9,905 bases of DNA from an uncultured Roseburia sp. (GTDB taxonomy: Bacteria; Bacillota; Clostridia; Lachnospirales; Lachnospiraceae). The notes below the pieces were generated by a model that did not search any database, was not told the DNA's origin, and saw only the letters and a list, made by a program, of their open reading frames with translations. Shown piece by piece: positions 6,127 to 9,905 of this stretch. Position 1 is the stretch's first letter. Each line of letters starts with the position of its first letter. A program made the translations under genes and the position numbers. The stretch is from positions 1-9,905 of the forward strand of contig CAJTYI010000101.1 of assembly GCA_910584215.1 (NCBI GenBank), written 5' to 3'.

Positions 6127-6951
6127 TTAAGGTTTCATAATTTCTGTCACTTTAGCGGCCGTTTCAGCGTCCATTTTCCCCAATATATCGGCTCTCGACT
6201 GTTCATCCATCTCTTTTAATATTCTTGCAACCAGCTTGAGGTTCTTCGTCATGGTATTAAAAATCGCCGCCGCTTCTTTCGGCTTCATGTTGGCATATGT
6301 GTTGACATAGCTCTTTATCTCATCATCCGCCTCGGTTTGTTCCACCACCTGTCGATAAATGACCTCTGCAGTGGCAGGATCGATACTCTCGTAAAATTCT
6401 TTATATTGTTCTATATCGGGCGCCTGATCGGAAAAGACAACCTCCTCATAGAACTTTTGCTTTTCCGCCTCAAAAGCGGCCTCCTCCTGTTTATAGCGCT
6501 GTAATTCCGCCGCCTGACTCTCGAGTTCGGCAATATAAGCGGCATTATCCGTCGATGTATTCTGCGCTTCGGCCAAAGCGATTTCTAGAGCTTTGATGCG
6601 CTCCACCGCTATGTCCATGGAGTCAAACGCATACTCGTCATTTTCTGTGGAAAGTTCTTCCAAGTAAGAATCGGGAAGAATCTGATTGACGTAAGGAACA
6701 TCTTTTAACATGGGACCTAGCACGGTGGAGCCAAACTCTCCCACATCCCATTTGATCAGAAGAAGTATAATGGCCAGCCAGATCACGATAATGATTATTG
6801 TCACAAAAAAGATGGCAATTTTTCCGCCTATGGTCTCTTCCCCGGCATCGAGGTCGTCTCCCTGCTTCATGGCTTTGGCTTTCTTTTTTTCTTCTTTCTT
6901 TTTTGCCTTTTGCGCCTTTTTATCTACAACTTCTTCATCGATATCAGCCAT
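6127..6951 (-). CDS. YlxF/MotE-like membrane protein with MgtE-N-like domain
   Basis: This 274-residue protein sits between fliJ and fliK, the position of B. subtilis ylxF, and has the same architecture. Residues 1-30 are a highly basic, Lys-rich cytoplasmic tail. One strong membrane helix spans about 45-67 (IAIFFVTIIIIVIWLAIILL). A Glu/Ala-rich coiled coil covers about 110-170. The C-terminal part (about 213-272) shows the MgtE N-terminal-type helical repeat: YANMKPKEAAAIFNTM, ILKEMDEQSRADILGKMD and AAKVTEIM. Related proteins are annotated as MotE family; rhizobial MotE is a periplasmic chaperone for the stator-associated MotC. The topology here places the coiled coil and MgtE-N domain outside the membrane. 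A role in motor or export-apparatus assembly is inferred from context only. The ATG at 6951 has AAGGAGG about 6 bases upstream, and the gene lies 14 bases after fliJ. Confidence 0.88.
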   Translation of the reverse strand: MADIDEEVVDKKAQKAKKKEEKKKAKAMKQGDDLDAGEETIGGKIAIFFVTIIIIVIWLAIILLLIKWDVGEFGSTVLGPMLKDVPYVNQILPDSYLEELSTENDEYAFDSMDIAVERIKALEIALAEAQNTSTDNAAYIAELESQAAELQRYKQEEAAFEAEKQKFYEEVVFSDQAPDIEQYKEFYESIDPATAEVIYRQVVEQTEADDEIKSYVNTYANMKPKEAAAIFNTMTKNLKLVARILKEMDEQSRADILGKMDAETAAKVTEIMKP

Positions 6952-6965
6952 CTGAAACCTCCTTC

Positions 6966-7445
6966 TTATGTCAAGCCGACAGTGCCGCTTTCCGCGCTGC
7001 TCTCTGCATCATTGTTGTATGTGTAACTTACCAGCTCATCAATCTCTTTTCCCTCAGCCGCCAAAATCTCCTGTTTAAACAGCTCAAATGCCTTTTCACG
7101 CAGCTTCTCATGTGTCTTGCGCTCAATCATTTCCTCGTTCAGTTTCTGTCTCGCGGCTTCGACGTCCTTCTCTGCCATATGTACCTGCATCATCTGCGTG
7201 CGCTGCAAACTCTTCATGACATCGACGGCCCGCTTACATTCGCGAATCGCCTTTACGTCAATCGCGCCGCTAACCAGTTCTTTGGCCTGATTCTCATACA
7301 TCGCGCGGCGCAGCAAAATCTCCTGCAGTTTCTGCTGTTCTTCCGCCAGCCGGGCATTTGCGAGGCCGTAGGCAATTTTCGCCTGATTTTCCAATTTTAA
7401 CTTGACGTTTAAAACATTCTGCATACGATAGACAAACTTTGCCAT
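6966..7445 (-). CDS. fliJ: Flagellar export protein FliJ
   Basis: FliJ is the coiled-coil stalk that sits in the centre of the FliI hexamer, links it to FlhA and helps deliver export substrates. The 159-residue protein begins with the family pattern FVYRMQNVLNVKLKLENQAK. It is almost entirely heptad-rich alpha helix (residues about 10-130) with many Glu, Lys, Ala and Gln. The typical middle segment MQVHMAEKDVEAARQKLNEE is present. The C-terminal 25 residues are Ser/Glu-rich and probably disordered. Size and position directly after fliI support the call. The start ATG at 7445 is preceded by GGAAGGG about 13 bases away, a longer spacing than usual, so expression could be weaker or the start slightly different. 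The gap to the fliI stop is 42 bases. Confidence 0.92.
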   Translation of the reverse strand: MAKFVYRMQNVLNVKLKLENQAKIAYGLANARLAEEQQKLQEILLRRAMYENQAKELVSGAIDVKAIRECKRAVDVMKSLQRTQMMQVHMAEKDVEAARQKLNEEMIERKTHEKLREKAFELFKQEILAAEGKEIDELVSYTYNNDAESSAESGTVGLT

Positions 7446-7487
7446 AATGATGATAATTCCCTTCCGGCATGCTGTGGCACACTGCTA

Positions 7488-8795
7488 TCACGCAAAGAGA
7501 CGACGAAGCAGATCAATCTCCTCATCAAACTGAAACTTCTCGTCGGTCTGCTGGCACAAAAAGGCATTTACCTCGTCGATCTTTTGAATTGCATAATCAA
7601 TTTCCTTGTTGGAACCCCGCTTATAGGCCCCAATATTAATCAGGTCTTCTGCTTCATTATATGTGGCAAGCACATTTTTGAGCCTGCCCGCCAGCTCCTT
7701 GTGTTCTTTCGTCGCAATGGAACTCATGACACGGGAAATGCTCTGAAGCACGTCGATGGCCGGGTAATGGTTTTTATGCCCGAGCTTTCGGTCAAGCATA
7801 ATGTGACCGTCCAAAATACTGCGGGCGGTATCGGTGATCGGCTCATTGAAATCATCGCCGTCCACTAAAACGGTGTAAAGTCCGGTAATCGAACCTTTCT
7901 CGGCTGTCCCTGCCCGCTCTAAAAGCTTTGGCATCTCGGAATACACGCTGGGCGGATATCCTCTTGTCACCGGCGGCTCACCGGACGCCAGACCAATCTC
8001 ACGCTGCGCCATGGAAAATCGCGTCAGCGAATCCATCATCAGCAGTACGTCTCTTCCCTGCGTACGAAAATACTCCGCGATCGCCGTCGCCGTTTTCGCC
8101 GCATTCTTACGAATCAGCGCCGGTTTGTCGGAAGTGGCGACAATCACGACAGAGCGCCTCATTCCCTCCGGGCCCAAATCGCGCTCAATAAACTCCCGCA
8201 CCTCTCTGCCTCGCTCCCCGATTAGGGCAATGACATTGATATCCGCCTTTGTATTGCGGGCGAACATGCCAAGCAGCGTACTTTTTCCCACACCGGAGCC
8301 GGCGAAGATACCGATACGCTGTCCTTTTCCCACGGTAATCAGCCCATCCACCGCCTTGACTCCCAGTGGGAGCACCTCTGAAATGATCTCGCGCGCCATA
8401 GGGTCGGGCGGCTGTGCCTCCACCGGATATTCTTCGTTTGACGCAATGCTCTCCACATCCGTAGGTCTCCCAATGCCGTCTAAAGTATGACCCAAAAGAC
8501 CGTCTCCGACCGGCACCGTCAGCGGATGGCCAGTGTTCTCCACGACACAGCCCACACCGATTCCCTCTACATTGTCGAGAGGCATAAGCAGCAGACGTTT
8601 GTCGCGAAATCCCACAACCTCAGCCATCACCGTGATATTGTCTGCCGCATCAATCACGATATGGCACAAATCGTTTAATTTTGCGTCGGGCCCCACTGAC
8701 TCTATCGTCAGGCCCACTATTTTTACAACTTTTCCCAAACGGTTGAAATAAGTCTTTTCGGCAAGCTGTAAATATTTCTCAACCTCATGTGTCAT
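7488..8795 (-). CDS. fliI: Flagellum-specific ATPase FliI
   Basis: FliI is the hexameric ATPase of the flagellar type III export apparatus, related to the F1 beta subunit; it energises and primes substrate unloading. From the preferred start the protein is 435 residues, matching the usual ~440. The N-terminal beta-barrel is followed by the catalytic core. Walker A is GSGVGKST (about 166-173). The catalytic-loop IGERGREV lies at 192-199. Walker B is DVLLMMDS (249-256). The signature GYPPSVYSEMPKLLER is at about 279-294. The C-terminal helical domain ends DLLRRLFA. The ATG at 8795 has GGAG 6 bases upstream. Two earlier ATGs (8810, 8807) overlap or abut the fliH stop but have weak ribosome sites, and the open frame continues further up within fliH. 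Either way fliH and fliI are tightly linked. Confidence 0.97.
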   Translation of the reverse strand: MTHEVEKYLQLAEKTYFNRLGKVVKIVGLTIESVGPDAKLNDLCHIVIDAADNITVMAEVVGFRDKRLLLMPLDNVEGIGVGCVVENTGHPLTVPVGDGLLGHTLDGIGRPTDVESIASNEEYPVEAQPPDPMAREIISEVLPLGVKAVDGLITVGKGQRIGIFAGSGVGKSTLLGMFARNTKADINVIALIGERGREVREFIERDLGPEGMRRSVVIVATSDKPALIRKNAAKTATAIAEYFRTQGRDVLLMMDSLTRFSMAQREIGLASGEPPVTRGYPPSVYSEMPKLLERAGTAEKGSITGLYTVLVDGDDFNEPITDTARSILDGHIMLDRKLGHKNHYPAIDVLQSISRVMSSIATKEHKELAGRLKNVLATYNEAEDLINIGAYKRGSNKEIDYAIQKIDEVNAFLCQQTDEKFQFDEEIDLLRRLFA

Positions 8796-8809
8796 GGTAA
8801 ACTCCATCA

Positions 8810-9613
8810 TCAACAACTCAATGAGCGGATATCTTTTATCAAATTCTCCAACTGAACTCCAAGGCTGCACTCAAATACCCCGGCATCGGTCTCAATGATA
8901 CAATCGCTGCCCTCTAGAGCAGAATCCGCTACGACGTCCAAACCAATATCATGGCCCACACGCTCCAAAATGCTCTCTTTGTGATTCTCCACAAACTGCA
9001 CATTATCTCCCGCCACTCTGATGCGGAAACTTTTCTCTCCCTCTATATGCAAGATCGTATTGTTGATAAGGGAAAGCAGTATCTCTTTTTTATCGCTAAA
9101 CTGTATCAGAAATACTTTGTCAAACACTTCAAGAATCACGTCTACCAGATCGTGCTCCATCCGCTCGCGCTTCCCGCAGTAGTCGTTTTCGAGGTTTTCC
9201 TGTCTTTTGGCATAATCTGCTTCAAGCTGCTCTTTCTGCTCGGCAAGCTCCCTGCAATACATCTCTTTGCCATTTTGGTATCCCTCTTCTCTGGCGCTGT
9301 CAAACACTTCATCTCTCTGCGCATTGGCCTGGGCAACGATGCTCTCGGCGCGGCTTTTCGCCTCCTCTAAAATCTGTTCCGCCTCTTCTTTTGCGAGTGC
9401 GACATAATCCACTTCCTCCTGCTCGCAATCAGCGGCATCCTCCGCAAAAATTCCCGGCGCAAAACCGTCCGGGTCAACCAGACGATCCGATGTTTGGGCA
9501 GATTTTTTTATCTCCTTGCGAATCAAATCCTGTGCATATACATCCGAATCAATGACCCGCGCATTCTTATTGTTGACGAACCACGGCTTATAAAGATTAG
9601 ACAACGATCTCAT
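8810..9613 (-). CDS. fliH: Flagellar assembly protein FliH (export ATPase stator)
   Basis: FliH binds FliI and ties it to the C-ring, resembling the b/delta stator parts of F-type ATPases. The protein starts MRSLSNLYKPWFV, similar to other Firmicutes FliH N-termini. It continues with an acidic stretch, then a long Glu/Ala/Lys/Gln coiled coil (about 70-165) containing AREEGYQNGKEM, a family hallmark. The C-terminal domain (about 165-265) contains DCIIETDAGVFECSLGVQLE, the conserved FliH end motif. Length is 267 residues, near normal. The start at ATG 9613 has GAGG 8 bases upstream and overlaps the fliG end by 17 bases, implying coupled translation. An in-frame ATG at 9637 and a TTG at 9604 are alternatives. 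The region overlapping fliI starts is short. Confidence 0.93.
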   Translation of the reverse strand: MRSLSNLYKPWFVNNKNARVIDSDVYAQDLIRKEIKKSAQTSDRLVDPDGFAPGIFAEDAADCEQEEVDYVALAKEEAEQILEEAKSRAESIVAQANAQRDEVFDSAREEGYQNGKEMYCRELAEQKEQLEADYAKRQENLENDYCGKRERMEHDLVDVILEVFDKVFLIQFSDKKEILLSLINNTILHIEGEKSFRIRVAGDNVQFVENHKESILERVGHDIGLDVVADSALEGSDCIIETDAGVFECSLGVQLENLIKDIRSLSC

Positions 9614-9905
9614 CACCTCCGCCTCTAGAGATAACAATCTCGCCTGCGTCCTCCAGTTTACGGATTACACTTACAATCTTCTGCTGTGCCTCCTCAACAT
9701 CCTTCATACGAACAGGACCCATAAATTCCATATCTTCCTTGATCATAGCAGCAAGACGTTTGGAAAGGTTCTTGAAGATAACGTTCTGAACCTCCTCGTT
9801 GGCGCCCTTTAGGGCGATACCAAGATCGGAATTTTCCACATCGCGGAGAACACGCTGAATTGCGCGGTCGTCCAGCAGGAGAATATCCTCGAACACGAAC
9901 ATCTT
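9597..9905 (-). CDS. fliG: Flagellar motor switch protein FliG, C-terminal domain (5' end outside window)
   Basis: FliG is the C-ring protein on which MotA pushes and which sets rotation direction. Only the last 102 residues are in the window. They begin at KMFVFEDILLLDDRAIQRVL, which closely matches the conserved FliG C-terminal torque region with its Asp-Asp-Arg on the torque helix. Next come SDLGIALKGA, the KNLSKRLAAMIKEDMEFMGPVRM segment and the terminal helix QQKIVSVIRKLEDAGEIVI. The frame is open to the window edge at 9905, so the N-terminal and middle domains lie beyond it. The TAA stop at 9597-9599 is inside the fliH coding region. No frameshift or damage is seen. Confidence 0.97.
   Translation of the reverse strand, partial: KMFVFEDILLLDDRAIQRVLRDVENSDLGIALKGANEEVQNVIFKNLSKRLAAMIKEDMEFMGPVRMKDVEEAQQKIVSVIRKLEDAGEIVISRGGGDEIVV

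Noticed and set aside
6798..7400. 200-codon plus-strand frame opposite the MotE-like gene and fliJ
   Set aside because: It crosses two well-supported genes on the other strand and its composition (many Phe, Leu, Cys) reflects the antisense of Lys/Glu-rich helices.
7446..7490. Imperfect GCAGTG/CACAGC palindrome between fliI and fliJ
   Set aside because: The arms contain mismatches, there is no T-run, and the gap is only 42 bases; nothing indicates a regulatory site.
8011..8490. 159-codon plus-strand frame opposite fliI
   Set aside because: It is antisense to the Walker A/B region of fliI and is a Ser/Pro/Thr-rich shadow with no ribosome site or family pattern.

Overview
This window is an interior segment of a large flagellar/chemotaxis operon. 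Every convincing gene lies on the minus strand, so the genes read from right to left. In transcription order they are fliG (3' end only), fliH, fliI, fliJ, a ylxF/MotE-like membrane gene, fliK, flgD, a TIGR02530-type flagellar operon gene, flgE, motA and motB (5' part only). The order fliG-H-I-J-ylxF-fliK-flgD-flgE is the classic Firmicutes fla/che operon. The TIGR02530 gene, and motAB lying inside the operon, point to Clostridia. Gene content and protein style best fit a motile Lachnospiraceae-like gut anaerobe, but this placement is an inference. I saw no mobile element, CRISPR array, tRNA or rRNA.

Layout by region. 7.5-9.9 kb: the C-ring protein FliG and the export ATPase module (FliH stator, FliI ATPase, FliJ stalk), tightly packed with overlapping or nearly touching ends. 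6.1-7.0 kb: a single-pass membrane protein with a coiled coil and an MgtE-N-like C-terminal domain. 3.3-6.1 kb: hook-length control (FliK), the hook cap (FlgD) and the TIGR02530 protein. 1.5-3.2 kb: hook protein FlgE. 1-1.27 kb: the MotA/MotB stator. The genes follow assembly logic: rotor and export engine first, then hook building, then torque generation.

One stretch breaks the tight packing: about 270 bp between flgE and motA (1270-1536). It is clearly more AT-rich than its surroundings and occupies the slot where flbD/swrD usually sits. No recognisable FlbD is present. It holds three plausible sigma-A-type promoters reading toward motA, a 15-bp stem-loop followed by two T-runs that looks like an intrinsic terminator or attenuator, and a 61-codon unrecognised frame. 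This suggests that motAB has its own transcriptional input, partly separated from the hook genes.

The most unusual protein is FlgD. Its normal N-terminal cap domain is followed by a helical module resembling those in Gram-positive surface proteins, and then by six Gly/Thr/Glu-rich hexapeptide repeats. Starts were assigned from Shine-Dalgarno spacing. Several are non-ATG: fliK TTG, motA GTG and motB GTG. No previously undescribed biological system is evident; the window is mostly a standard flagellar operon with a few lineage-specific features.
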